Both the position numbers and the translations under genes were made by a program. DNA of 64,000 bases from Prorocentrum cordatum. Lineage: Eukaryota > Sar > Dinophyceae > Prorocentrales > Prorocentraceae. Below, piece by piece: positions 42,290 through 52,735 of the stretch. A model generated the notes under the pieces. That model was given only the letters and a program-made list of their open reading frames with translations, was not told where the DNA came from and did no database searches. The DNA lies in assembly GCA_963575745.1 (NCBI GenBank), contig CAUYUJ010011558.1, positions 720,780 through 784,779 on the forward strand, given 5' to 3'. The stretch's first letter is position 1, and each line of letters opens with the position of its first letter.

Positions 42290-43039
42290 TAAAATTGGTG
42301 CGGTCTCCGCATCGCGCACATGCGCTTCTGACCTTTCAGTATGGCACTCTTTAAAGTGAGGATGTATTTCTACTCCCCGCCCATCCTAGCCAAAAACCAT
42401 TGCAAAGAAGCGGCGGGATGATGAGCATCGTTTATAGCGTGTGCACCCGCAATGGGTCACACTTGTTTTTGACAGGGATATCGGGACAAAGCCATGCGAC
42501 AGGCTCACACCCCCACCATCCTCGTCAACAGCCAGTCCAGGATGCCCACCGGGGTCCCATTCACGAGCCACGGGTTTGCCGCCAAGTTAATCGTTGCTGT
42601 TTTGACAGAGGTGGCGGGGGTCACATGGTTCCTGGTTTGGCGGCTGGTCGAGCCGGGAAGGGGTGCTCATTAATAACGAGCAGTCGTAATCCCCTCTCCG
42701 ATGGGGAGGGGCGGGATTTGGAAGAGCTGATTTGTGAACCTATCTACGCCAAGATGGTCGGTGGGATTTGTCCCAGGTCGCCCGGGGGGGTACTGGAGGG
42801 CAAAGGATGTCATGCAAAGAGGTTTTGCTGAGCCAGCCCTGCGCAGATCTATGGGAGGATTGGCGTACGTTCTGGCAGGCCCAACCTCGCTGTGGTGAAG
42901 CACGTTGGCGGTGGATGTATTGTCTGGCGCCTTCTCATATATCTTTTTGGGTGTGTCTTCGGCCGCCTTGGGAGCATCTATGGTTCGAACTCTGGACAAG
43001 CTGCTCGGCGATACGTTCCCCGTTCCCTGTGTGCGGCGC
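42290..43039. other. No supported gene
   Basis: An M module tail lies near 42,325. Sequence about 42,450-42,680 loosely resembles 33,480-33,740 (TTTTTGACAGGG, CATGGTTCCTG, CCCGTC blocks). Confidence 0.35.
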
Positions 43040-43470
43040 CAAGATGGCGCCTAGACGGCTCAAGATGGTTCGAGAATGCTCTCAGGACGGCCCAGTGGGT
43101 CTCCAAAAACTTCGAGATGGACTCAGATGCCCCAAAGAGGCGCACGCGAGCCTCAAGAGTTGTCAAGATAGACCCCAAACAGCCCCCATCGCCCGAACTT
43201 AATGGGGCTCTTTCCGAACGGCTTCCTCTGTTTCTCGGTTCAACAACTCCAAGACGGCTTCCGCGGTCTCCACAAGTTGGCTCACAAGGGGTCCGAGAGT
43301 AGTTCCAAACAGCTCAACAGGGTTCCAAGAGTGCCCCCAGGCAGCCCCATGGCACCCCTTGGGTGTTCCAGACATTCCAAGCCAGATTCAAACTGGGCCC
43401 AAGATGGCACCAAAATGGCACAAGAGAGCCCCAGCAAGGACCCACGGACCCCCCAGACGGCTGAAGAGGC
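43040..43470 (-). repeat. Degenerate 12 bp-type minisatellite
   Basis: Words such as GGCTCAAGATGG and CCAAGACGGC recur. It is the reverse orientation of the CTTGGGGCC family at 46,750-47,300. Confidence 0.65.
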
Positions 43471-44071
43471 AGCCTAAATGGTTTCAAAAAGATTGCAGGC
43501 TCAGCATATACTGCTCAAGAGGCCCCAAAGAGTGCGAGTTTTGGCCCGAGCAGAAGAAAGCAGCAGCGCGCAGCAAGCACACATCTGGAATCAGCAGCCA
43601 GCAGCATTACACATCAGCAAGCAGCATGCAGTACCAAGCGGCACCACGCAGCGGCGAGCAGCCCTGACCGGCAACAAGCGGCAACAGCAACAAGCGGATC
43701 AAGCAGCGACGTTCGTTATTGTGTTCGAGTTGGATTTCGCTAAGGATCATGCTTTGGGGGATGGAGATCTGTTTGCGTTTGACGAGGGGTCGTGGCCCTG
43801 GGAGCGCTGACCCGCAGTGTTCTCCAGGGACTGGCCATGCGAAGGCGGATCCATATAATGCTTGTCTGTCCTTGACCACCCAGCGGTTGAGAGAACAAAC
43901 CTTAGGACATTTTCAATGGTGTTTTCGGCCCCTGTCGTCTGATACAGTGAAACTGTGGAGAATACGAAGGTCTGCTCTGTTGAGGTTGCGTGGAGTTGAG
44001 TTAACTCGCTCAGACTCAAAGCTTGCGGCTATCGAAGAAGCTTGCCCTGCGCAGCCTGGTGCCTTCGCAAG

Positions 44072-44533
44072 ACGGCTGGCGGGTTCCAAGGGTGTGCTTG
44101 GCACCGCCGACAAGGTTAAGAAGCGCGAGCACAATCAATTCCGTACATCCACGACCGCCTGGCTCGCGTCGACGCAGTCGCCTGTCGTCGACGCGCTGGA
44201 CCGGCGAACTGCGAACCTCTCCCGCGTACCGAGGGAGCACAATGAGGCGGTTCAGCTGCTCCACTACGACGAGGGTCAGTTCTATCACTCCCACCTGGAC
44301 TGGGGCGACCTCAGGGCGCACAACGGGAAGAGGGAGGTGTGGAAGAATACCCACTTCGGCTGGCAAGGCCGCCTGGCCACGCTGTTCTGGTACCTGAACG
44401 ACGTGGCCGAGGGAGGCCAGACTGTTTTCCCGCGGGAGGGAAGCGTCATCTGCCCTGGTTTCGTGAACCACTGCCAGGGCGTGCGGGCTGTCTCGAACAA
44501 GGCTTGCAATGTGGGCCTCCAGGTGCAGCCCAG
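44072..44533 (+). CDS. P4H: Prolyl 4-hydroxylase exon 3 (catalytic core)
   Basis: It codes for most of the 2-oxoglutarate/Fe(II) oxygenase fold that hydroxylates peptidyl proline. Visible signatures in order are EHNQFRTSTTAWL (the family's R-T-S segment), ANLSRVPREHNEAVQLLHY, then YDEGQFYHSHLDW with the iron-binding H-x-D in HLD. RLATLFWYLNDVAEGGQTVF, the central strands and the GG..VFP turn, comes next. The exon ends CNVGLQVQPR, which precedes the K-G-x-x-L-L-(F/W) strand in relatives. The exon is 462 nt: 1, then 153 codons, then 2. Its acceptor is TTCGCAAG and its donor is CAGCCCAG/GATCGG. Length and spacing match algal P4Hs. Alternative upstream acceptors exist, but this one keeps the phase of exon 2. 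Confidence 0.85.
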
Positions 44534-44715
44534 GATCGGCGATCGATGTCCGATTCATACCACAGCTGCTGCCCCCCTCTCTGGGCGCCAGGAGGAGAAG
44601 GGTATGGATGACAAGCTGGGCACCTAGGACCTAGGGCCAGCGTCTTACCCATGCCCCCACTCTGTCGCCAAGGGGGGGCTGTTGCGGGCATGGATAAAAC
44701 GTTGATCTCCTACAG
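44534..44715 (+). other. 182 bp GA-AG intron
   Basis: The donor is CCCAG/GATCGGC and the acceptor is CTCCTACAG/GAAGGGC. Splicing joins AG and G to an Arg codon and gives QPR-KGSVLLWY, exactly the family consensus across this point. AG/GA stands at both junctions. Read-through would insert a stop. This is strong sequence evidence for a non-GT donor. Confidence 0.8.
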
Positions 44716-45154
44716 GAAGGGCTCGGTGCTGCTGTGGTACAACTACCACGCCAACGGCAGGGGCGACTACAACGCCCTTCACGGGGGTTGTCCTCCCGCT
44801 GAGGGCCTCGAGAAGTGGACTGGGAACAAGTGGATCCGCATCAAGCCAGGGAGCACTCCGCCAGCGGAGTGGATGGAGGACCACCCTGGGCTGAAGCGCT
44901 TCGGCTGGAAGGAGAACGCTCTCGAGGATCTGGTCGGGCGCAGGAAGGTCCAGGATGATCCGGCAGCCACCTGCAGCCTGTCTGTGAGCAATTTGTACTC
45001 GAAGACTGACGCCCTCAAGCTCGCCTGGATCAACCCAAAGACCAGGCAGGCGAAAGAGGTGGCAGAGGTCCTGCCTGGCAGAAGTACTCAGTTGAAGTCC
45101 TTTCTGGTCACGCTGCCGCGCACATCTTCCGCGCTGTGGGCCAGGAAGGCCTAG
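44716..45154 (+). CDS. P4H: Prolyl 4-hydroxylase exon 4 with VHL-like tail
   Basis: The exon opens KGSVLLWYNYHANG and continues LHGGCPPAEGLEKWTGNKW. This holds the second iron ligand (His of LHGGCP) and the lysine of EKW that binds 2-oxoglutarate, so the full H-D-H-K set is present across exons 3 and 4. The catalytic domain ends near IRIKPG. About 85 residues from the exon start a new region begins: LSVSNLYSKTDALKLAWI, then a short turn, EVLPGRSTQLKSF and a final Trp. The pattern (V)-x-N-x-S..L-x-W-I/L..LPPG..x-S(F/Y) resembles the beta domain of VHL; this is my inference. TAG at 45,152-45,154 ends the ORF. Exon size is 1 plus 145 codons plus stop. Confidence 0.85.
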
Positions 45155-45167
45155 GATGAGGATACAT

Positions 45168-45300
45168 CGTTCTAGAGCATTCTGGAAGGCTCTCAGAGCG
45201 TTCCGGAACCCTCTGAAATGGGCACGGCGCCCGAAACATCTTCCAGTCGCGCCGGTTTTCACAGACTCCCGACTCATCCTCATTTGGATTTGTGCTCACC
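45168..45300 (+). repeat. Dispersed repeat R1, copy 2
   Basis: GGCTCTCAGAGCGTTCCGGA and CACGGCGCCCGA in the same order as at 388-500. It begins within about 15 bp of the hydroxylase stop, so it probably lies in the 3' UTR. Confidence 0.6.
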
Positions 45301-45521
45301 CTGCCTTCGTCTAAGCCAACGCGGCCCCCCACCAGGACTTGGAGGGCCCAGTCCACCTGCTTTCGGAACACCAATATCTCGTGTTCTAGCCGCATGCGTC
45401 TACGGACACATTAAATCCCATTACGTCTAAAGATGCATTCGGGATGGATACTGGTGCTTCGGCAGGGGGCGCAACCCAGGAAGCAGCAGTGGGGCCCCAA
45501 AATTGCCAGAGCGGCGAGGCA

Positions 45522-45557
45522 CGAGGACGAGGACGACGACGACGATGACGACGACGT

Positions 45558-45628
<71 letters not shown>

Positions 45629-45640
45629 GCGGGGGGACGA
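45522..45640. repeat. (GAC)n microsatellite
   Basis: Nearly pure GAC triplets; the poly-Asp and poly-Thr frames are artefacts. Confidence 0.95.
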
Positions 45641-45891
45641 CCACGGCGACGACCATGGCGACCTCGACGACCGCAACGAAAACAGCGACCACAACGAGGC
45701 CCCACACGGCGCAGCCCTGCTGTCTTGGAGGGCTCTTCTTTCAGTGGCAGACTTTTGCAGTTCGCGCATGGACCCCTGTGCCTCCTGGGGACTTGTTTTC
45801 CCTCGGAGGTTTCCTTGGGCTGGGCCTCTGATTTTCGGAGACGTTTATAGCGGATCGGTCGTCATGTTTAGATATCATTGGATTCCAGGGT

Positions 45892-45894
<3 letters not shown>

Positions 45895-45930
<36 letters not shown>
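45895..45930. repeat. (TA)n microsatellite
   Basis: A pure TA run. Confidence 0.95.
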
Positions 45931-45933
<3 letters not shown>

Positions 45934-46107
45934 TGTAGTGGCCTTCGGCCAGTGCCGCCGATCCGGGTCGCTCGGGGTTATTCTCCAGACGCAGAAATTA
46001 TGGGCGCACACTCAAACGCACACACACAGTCACACCACTTAACCTGCGCCGCAGACATGCGCACACAGCATCACCCACACACACATACTAGTTGGGAAAC
46101 GCTCCTG

Positions 46108-46156
46108 TAGTACTAGTAGTAGTATTAGTAGTAGTAGTAGTAGTAGTAGTAGTAGC

Positions 46157-46191
<35 letters not shown>

Positions 46192-46240
46192 TAGTAGTAG
46201 TAGTAGTGGTTGTGGTAGTAGTGGTAGTAGTAGTAGAGGC
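46108..46240. repeat. (GTA)n microsatellite
   Basis: GTA triplets with rare GTG or GCA interruptions. Confidence 0.95.
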
Positions 46241-46309
46241 CTCGTTCCGCGGCTTCTCTCGACTTCCCGCGGTCTCTCTCAAGTTTCGAGCACGCGGTGA
46301 GTTTCACGA

Positions 46310-46570
46310 TATATGTGTGTGTATGTACGCGTGCATGCATGTATGCATGCATTGATCATGTGTGCCTGTGTGTAGGTACGTATGTATGTATGTATGCTTG
46401 TGCGCGTATGTATGTATTTAGTTTGTATGTATGTTTGTATGTGTGTATGATAATATGTGTGTATGTGTGTGAATGTAAGTATGTATGTCTGGAAGATTGT
46501 TTTTCTATGTATGCAAATGTGTTTAAATGTAGGTATGTATGCATGTGTGTATGGATGTGCGTTTGAAGAG
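46310..46570. repeat. Degenerate (TATG)n repeat
   Basis: TATG/TGTG tetramers over about 260 bp. Confidence 0.85.
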
Positions 46571-46749
46571 CGAGGATGTTTCAAAGAAGAGGCACTCGGT
46601 GACGCGATCGTTGAGGGATAGGAGTGAGGTCGCAGAGGAGGAGGAGGAGAATGAGGAAGAGGCGATAACTTGAAGGAAAACGATGAGACGGAGGACATCC
46701 TGCCGGTGGCGCCCTGGGCGGTGCCGCGGAAGAAACCGGGGGCCTGCCG

Positions 46750-47300
46750 GAGGCAGTCTGGAGGCCTCTGGGGAGCTGTTTTGGGGCCTCTTGGAACCTC
46801 TTTTGGGCCTCTTGTGGGCTTCTTGGGGCCCCTTGGGGGTCTCTTGGGGCCTCCTGGGGGCCTCTTGGGGCGGAAAGCTCGGTTCTTTCGGTTCGTGGTC
46901 TCCCTCTTGGGCCCCTCTTGGGGCTCTCTTGGGGCCTTCTTGGGCTGTCCAGAGGCCCTCTTGGGCCGTCTTGGGGCCCTCTTGGGCCGTCTTGGGGCTC
47001 TCTTGGGCCGTGTTGGAAGCATCGTGGGCCGTCTTGGGACGGACTTGGGGGCCTCTTGGGCCGTCTTCGAGCGTCGGACGCCCGAAAAGGCAAGAACGCT
47101 AAAAACCCTGAGAAAACCAATGAAAATCAACGATTCTGGCCTCTTGGGGCCCTCTTGGGAGGCCTCTTGGAAGCTTCTTGGGGCGTCTTGGAGACACCTT
47201 GGGCCGTCTGGAGGCCATCTCGGGCGTCTTGGAGCGATTTTTCGGCGACTCGGGGCCCTCTTGGAACCCCTTGGGGGTCTCTTGGGCCCCCCCCCTCCTC
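46750..47300 (+). repeat. CTTGGGGCC-type minisatellite
   Basis: Units such as GGGCCTCTTGGGGCCCTCTT and GGGCCGTCTTGGGG repeat over about 550 bp. The same family lies at about 31,790, 32,690 and 53,500 on + and, reversed, at 43,040. Two C runs follow at 47,330-47,410. Confidence 0.8.
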
Positions 47301-47589
47301 CAAAGCGCCGGAAAAAGCGGAGCATGGCGCCCCCCCCCCCCCTATCTTCCACTCCCCCGGAGCGGCCCCGGGGTTCGCCGGAAACTCGCACCCCCCCCCC
47401 CCCCCCCACCCCCCCTTCCCCGGCAGAGCCACCCCGGCGACCCCCCCAGAGGCTGAAGCTCAGCCTCGAGGCTGTAGCTGAGACTCCTTGAAACTCACAC
47501 GCCGGATCGGCGGATTAGGCGCTTTCCTACTTCACCCATCGAGTGGTGTTCCCTTTTCCTTCACTTTAGGGGATGGTCGGGAACTCATT

Positions 47590-47760
47590 CTACAGCCGGA
47601 CCGAGGCAGAAGGTCGAGGTCGGTTCGGGGAGGGTACCCTCGTGTTCTTTGTGTTCATTGGATGTCGTTGTGCATCCTGGGGAGGGTACCCTTGGATGTT
47701 CTGTTTGTGTTTGCCGACGGAGGGTCTCATGTTCTTGAGGGATGTTATTCTAGCCTGTAG
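47590..47760 (+). repeat. Dispersed repeat R7, copy 2
   Basis: Partner of 20,886-21,050. Confidence 0.8.
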
Positions 47761-47819
47761 CTCGATCGCCTTCCTCTTTCATTTTTCTACCCATTTCTTC
47801 CGACCGATGGGTACTGCAG

Positions 47820-47885
47820 GTGGCGGTGTTGGGGCCGCTCGCGCCCCACGGCGATCACGATGACGTCCACCACAGACATCCGCCG
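47820..47885 (+). CDS. Exon candidate, unknown function
   Basis: A long pyrimidine-rich stretch (TTCCTCTTTCATTTTTCTAC) and GGGTACTGCAG lead into a frame with G/C-ending codons: VAVLGPLAPHGDHDDVHH then RHPP. The 3' boundary is unclear. It may belong with the island at 48,457, which is also rich in Asp and His. No family is recognised. Confidence 0.3.
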
Positions 47886-48009
47886 ATATGTTCTTTCAAT
47901 CCGCAGCCGCTGAGGTCCCGAGCTCCTCCCCGGGGGCAACTAGCGCTTTGCACCCTGGATCCCGTCCTGCTGGCCCAGGGTTCCGAAAACGGGCCCAGGA
48001 GGCCGTCAC

Positions 48010-48200
48010 CGAAGAACGAACCAGAGCTCAGAAGACGGGGATCAATGCAAACGGGGGTCAGCCAGAGCGCCGGATCGTGCAGGATCCTGCAGAGCCAGGG
48101 GTGTAATGATTGACCCGGGCTTGTGTGCAGGATTCTGCAGGATCTTGCAGGATCCTGCAACGCCTGACTGAGCCAGGTTTGGATCGACCCGGGTCCGAAC
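48010..48200 (+). repeat. Dispersed repeat R8, copy 1
   Basis: ACGGGGGTCAGCCAG, GCAGGATCCTGCAG and TTGACCCGGG words. Related stretches lie at about 49,140-49,235 and 58,030-58,215. Confidence 0.6.
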
Positions 48201-48284
48201 AAACGTCGGAATCTAAACGATCATACCGCTGAGATCTGGGATGTGTGATCGCCCTGGCGCCTCAACGTGGGCGAAGATGCTTCA

Positions 48285-48432
48285 GTGCTACCGCCCACAT
48301 GCGTCCCCACGACCCAGTACAGCGCTTCGTGGCCCTATAGAGAAGAGAGAGCTCCACTGACGAACCCAGTGCTATCGCGCGCACGCGTCCCCCCCACCCA
48401 CTACAGCGTTTCGTGGCCCCATAGGGCGTGAG
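48285..48432 (+). repeat. Fragment of the composite array element
   Basis: Two diverged 77 bp units with CCCAGTACAGCGCTTCGTGG and GAGCTCCACTGA, without the conserved ends. Confidence 0.7.
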
Positions 48433-48456
48433 ACAATTGCGACGCCCAGATCTCAG

Positions 48457-48606
48457 GGACCACGACGACGAGCACGACGACGACCACGACGGCGCCCAGC
48501 CGCGGCACGGCCGCACAGCGCGGCCGGGCGGATGCCGGCCACCAGTTCGCCGTGGCCCACGGCGGCAGGGAGTCCGAGCCCTTCGCTTGCGAGAGGCCGT
48601 GGTCGG
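48457..48606 (+). CDS. Exon candidate, unknown function
   Basis: The acceptor is CCCAGATCTCAG. The best-biased frame in the second half reads ADAGHQFAVAHGGRESEP then FACERPWSAG. In the first half a different frame, rich in Asp and His (DHDDEHDDDHDGAQ), is equally well biased, so the true frame or an internal boundary is unsure. A GC donor at TCG/GCAGGC is possible. No family is recognised. Confidence 0.25.
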
Positions 48607-49264
48607 CAGGCCGCCGACGGCTAGTCCGGGGTGCTGCCAGGCCAGAGTCGGAGGCCCCCAAACGGCCCCCAAGCGACGCGCCTCGTCAAGAGGGCGTCTC
48701 GGGGGTTCCTGGATATCGCCCAAAACGGCCTGCGGAGGCCCGAGTGACTGGCCCGGAAACCAAACATGCGGAGGAGGGGCGGTGCGGTGAGTCAGCGAGG
48801 ATTCAGGGTCGCCGCGCAGTTTTGGGACTTGGTTCGTTCTCCGAGGACGTCTCGGGCGACTGGGACCTCCAGGGTCCCTGAAAACCGCGTGGCGACGGAC
48901 CGTGCGGTGGTGAGGTTTTGTAGTGTTCCGAGGTCACCGCGCGGTTTGCCACACGGGTTTGGGACCCCGAGCAGACTCGTTGAGGCACGGAAGCTAGAGG
49001 AGACCGCGGAGAAGGGACAGAACCGCTCAGAACGTGAGGTCCAGCGTGGGCCAGCGGCCAGACACGCGCGGGACGCTTCAGGGGCGGCCTCGCCCCTGGG
49101 GGAGCCGAGATGCGGTGCCATCTCGCCGTCGGCGGCCAACTCCTGCAGAGCCAGGGATGCACTGACCCGGGTTTACGCGCAGGATCCCGTAGGATCCTGA
49201 CCCGGATTTGCATTGACCCGGGTGTCCCCGACGCCGGTTGACGTAAACGCTGACCCCCTTCAGG
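48607..49264. other. No supported gene
   Basis: GC-rich. An R8 copy lies at about 49,140-49,235. Confidence 0.4.
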
Positions 49265-49455
49265 CAGGGGCCCGTTTCGATCCGATTCGAGATCGATTTT
49301 GGCCCGCTAGTTCTGGCTTTATCACGACATTTCGACGGTCTGATGTTTCCCGATGCTTGCATGGCGTTGCTGTGCCTCCTGTTTGCGGCCAGTCCGGTTC
49401 GATCTCGACTCCGTGCCAGTGCGGCCCAATCCGACGCACATTCCGACTCACGTCC
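49265..49455 (+). repeat. Dispersed repeat R6, copy 2
   Basis: Partner of 19,780-19,990: GATTCGAGATCGATTTTGGC and CCGTGCCAGTGCGGCCCAAT. Confidence 0.65.
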
Positions 49456-49689
49456 TGATTTTTCCAGTACGGGGTCCCTAGAAGTCCAGACCCGTTCCCT
49501 GGGGCCAGTGTTTCAACCCGACGCCTCGCAGCCTCGTCCCAGGACCAGCTTCTCGTGTCGACTCGGCCCCAGGGATGCCAGGAGCCGCGAGGGTTTCGTG
49601 GCCGCTGTGGATGTCTTCCCCAGGGCTCCGATGCCTTGTTCTCTCAAGGCGTGGACTCTCAGAGATCTGAACCTCTTCCTTTTCTCCGC

Positions 49690-51305
49690 AACAATCCTGT
49701 GGTCCTCGTTTTGAAGAGACGGTCCCCGCGTTACTGCGCTCTCCTACTCCCCTCCCTCCTCCCTCCTCCCGTCACCCCCCTCACTTTGGCACATCCCTCA
49801 CACGTTTCGTGGCCCCATGGGGAGCTGCACCGAAGGCCCCGGTGAGGGTGCCCGCATGCGTCTGCCACACCCAGTACAGGTTTTCGTGGCCCCAAAGGGA
49901 GCTGCACCGAATGCCCCAGTGGGGGTGCCCGAATGCGTCCGTCACACTCAGTTTCGTGGCCCCATAGGGAGCTGCACCGAAGGCCCTGGTGGGGGTGCCC
50001 GCATGCGTCCGCCGCACCCAGTACAGCGAGTCGTGGCCCAATGGGGGGCTCCACCGAAGGCCCCAGTGGGGGTACCCGCATGCGTCCGCCACACCCAGTA
50101 CAGCGCTTCGTGGCCCCAAAGGGAGCTGCACCGAAGGCCCCAGTGGGGGTGTCTGCATGCGTCCCCCCACCCAGTACAGCGTTTCGTGGCCCCATGGGGG
50201 GCTTCACCGAAGGCCCCGGTGGGGGTGCCCGCATGCGCCCGCCACATCCAGTAGTTTCACGGCCTTCTAGGGAGCTGCACCGAAGGCCCCAGTGGGGGTG
50301 CCCGCATGCGTCCGCCACACCAGTGAAGGCCCCAGTGGGGGTGCCCGCATGCGTCCGCCACACCCAGTACACCGTTTCGTGGCCCCATAAGGAGATCCAC
50401 CGAATGCCCGCCCAGTGGGGGTGCCCGCATGCGTCCGCCACACTCAGTACAACGTTCGTGGCCCCACAGGGAGCCCCCAGTGGGGGTGCCCGCATGCGCC
50501 CGCCACACCCAGTACAGCGCTTCGCGGCCCCCCAGGGAGTTGGTCCGAAGGCCCCAGTGGGGGTGCCCGCATGCGCCAGCCACACCCAGTACAGCGTTTC
50601 GTGGGCCCATACTGAGCTCCACCGAAGGCCCCAGTGGGGGTGCCAGCATGCATCCGCAACACCCATACAGCGTCTCGTGGCCCCATAGGGAGCTGCACCG
50701 AAGGCCCCAGTGGGGGTGCCCACATGCGACCGCCATACCCAGTACATCGTTCCGTGACCCCATGGGGAGTTCCACCGAAGGTCCCAGTGGGACCGCCCGC
50801 ACGCGCCCGCCATGCCTAGTACAGCGTTTCGTGGCCCCATGGGGAGCTCCATCGAAGGCCCCAGGTGGACCGCCCGCATGCGTCCGCCACACCCAGTAAA
50901 GCGTTCCGTGACCTCATGGGGAGCTCCAGCGAAGGTCCCAGTGGGACCGCCCGTATGCGTCCCCCGCACCCAGCACAGCGCTTCGCGGCCCCATAGGGAG
51001 CTCCACCGAAGGCCCCAGTGGCACCGCTGCGCCCCCCCCACCCAGTACAGCGTTTCGTGGCCGCACGTGGGGGGCTCCGCCGAAGGCCACAGTGGCACCG
51101 CCCGCATGCGTCTCCACAACCTACTACAGCGCGTCGTGGCCTCACAGGGAGCTCCACCGAAGGCCCCAGTGGGAATGCCTGCATGCGTCCCCCCCACCCA
51201 TTACGGCACGCCCCATCACGCGTTGCGTGGCCCACCGGAAGCGGCACCCTCAACGCGTTACTCACATTTACATACGGTTGGGTCCTGTGCCAGGATAATG
51301 TTGTT
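49690..51305 (+). mobile_element. Composite array element, copy C (longest)
   Basis: The left end TCCTCGTTTTGAAGAGACGG, a CCT-rich stretch and CCCGTCACCCC match copies A and B. About 18 units of about 77 bp follow, with AGGGAGCTGCACCGAAGGCC and GTGGGGGTGCCCGCATGCG. The right end has CATTTACATACGGTTGGGTC and GTGCCAGGATAATG. Several units are shortened or lack the middle, as expected from unequal exchange. Confidence 0.75.
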
Positions 51306-52614
51306 TTTGACGGTCCCGGGACCCAGCGAGGTCCCCAGGGAGACCGAGAGAGGACACCAACACCCCCGTCGTGATTTTGCGCGAGAGGAGGTCGGGGTCG
51401 GGGTGGGAAAGCTTCCCCCCTGAGCAGACAACAGACAGCAGGGCTCCCTTCCTGAGGTTCTTCGGCGTCTCAGCCCCACTCGGCCGCCGAGGGGGCTCGA
51501 GCTCAAACCCGCTTGGCGGCCGAGCGGGATCAGCTCCCTGGGCCCTGCTGGAACTGAGCCCAGGAGGTCTGGGTCGCGCGAAGGCCCGCTCGGCGGACGA
51601 GCGGGAGCAGTTCCTTCAGGGTGAAGCGCGAGATGGGTCGTACGACTCAGACAAGCGAGCCCCATGGGGCCTGCTTGGAGGTGACTCGGATCAGCTTGCT
51701 TCACCGAGGAGCGGTAGACGAAACTCAACAGCATGGTGCTGAGGGTGAGATCTTGCGGCGATGGCATCATGTCCTTGAGATGTTGCGCGACGAGAACTGT
51801 CAGACTCGACCCGGCCTGTCGGAGCTGAGCCAGCTCGGCCGCCCACGTTGGCGGCCGAAACAAACCCCGAACGCCGAACGGGCTCAGAGGGGAGCCCCAG
51901 GGCGGACGGGCCCTCTGCCGGGGTGGGCGTTCATTTCGTCCGCTTGCCGTTCGTCCTCTTTCGATTCGTCCTCTTTCGTCTCGTCCTCTGTCGGTTCGAC
52001 CTCTTCCGAAGCACGGGCGACTTGAAATTCGACGAATTCCAAGCGGACGGATCGAAACGGACGAATCGAAGTGGACGATACGATTCGGATGAAATGAAGC
52101 GGAATCCGAAGCTCGGGGCCGGCTCACCGACCGCGGAGCCCCCGGAAGGGCAGGAGCAGTTTCCACGTCGGCGCCGACCTCGTGGTCCCGCGGGGTGTCG
52201 CCAGCGAAGCCGCCCTGCATGGGTTCTTTCTGGGCCGTCCCAGTGTGGGGTGATCCCCTGCGGCTGACTCGTTAGTTTGGGAGCAATGTGGATCGCCTGG
52301 CGGCGAGGGCCGCGGACATGGATATGGTGCAAGGGGTCTCGGCCGAGGAGGGAGCCCAGACCGCGAAGCCGCCGATATGGACAGCAGAGCACTGGATTTG
52401 TGTCAGTCGACTTCCACCATGTCAGGGATGCTGTGGTCGGCGTTTCTGGGCAATGCGCCGATTTCGGCCATGCCTGAGTCGTGGGGGCCCAGACCCTCGA
52501 GTTCCCCGCTCTCGCCCCTGCGAACAGCGCCGACGTCGAGAAATCATAGTTCTGCCTGCTCGCCCACGGTCCCACACACCCGACGTCATGAATTTGTCAC
52601 AGTGTGGGCCCCCA
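51306..52614. other. No supported gene
   Basis: GC-rich, with loosely repeated words (TCGGCCGCCGAG, GGCGGCCGAGCGGGA) at about 51,480-51,600 and CGATTCGTCCTCTTTCG repeats at about 51,940-52,080. Confidence 0.4.
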
Positions 52615-52735
52615 GAGGTAAGGTCGCGCGTAAGCGCCCTCGCTTCAAATGTGGCATGCCGCGCTGGCGGCCCGCGTGAGCCTCGGAGTAGGGTCGCTGC
52701 GTCATCGCGCGTATGACTCCTTTCTTGTCGACGCC
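52615..52735 (+). repeat. Dispersed repeat R2, copy 3
   Basis: GGTAAGGTCGCGCGTAAGCG and GCCGCGCTGGCGGCCCGCG. A reversed R3 motif lies just before it at about 52,565-52,612. Confidence 0.65.

Larger units (their letters stand above)
30473..44071 (+). other. Putative 13.6 kb GC-AG intron of the hydroxylase
   Basis: It starts GCACATGG and ends TTCGCAAG. Joining at these points keeps frame (AA plus A gives Lys) and gives the right spacing for the family between the EE..xLI helix and the FRTS motif. Inside are MITE-A and MITE-B copies, the 42 bp minisatellite, two composite array elements in opposite orientation, the M module family and the CTTGGGG-type minisatellite. An unrecognised small exon inside cannot be excluded. 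Confidence 0.5.

Noticed and set aside
45503-45850. Poly-Asp and poly-Thr proteins
   Set aside because: Translation of the GAC microsatellite.
49731-51197. 488-codon minus-strand frame with repeated GTPTGAFG-like units
   Set aside because: Same array artefact as at 39-42 kb.
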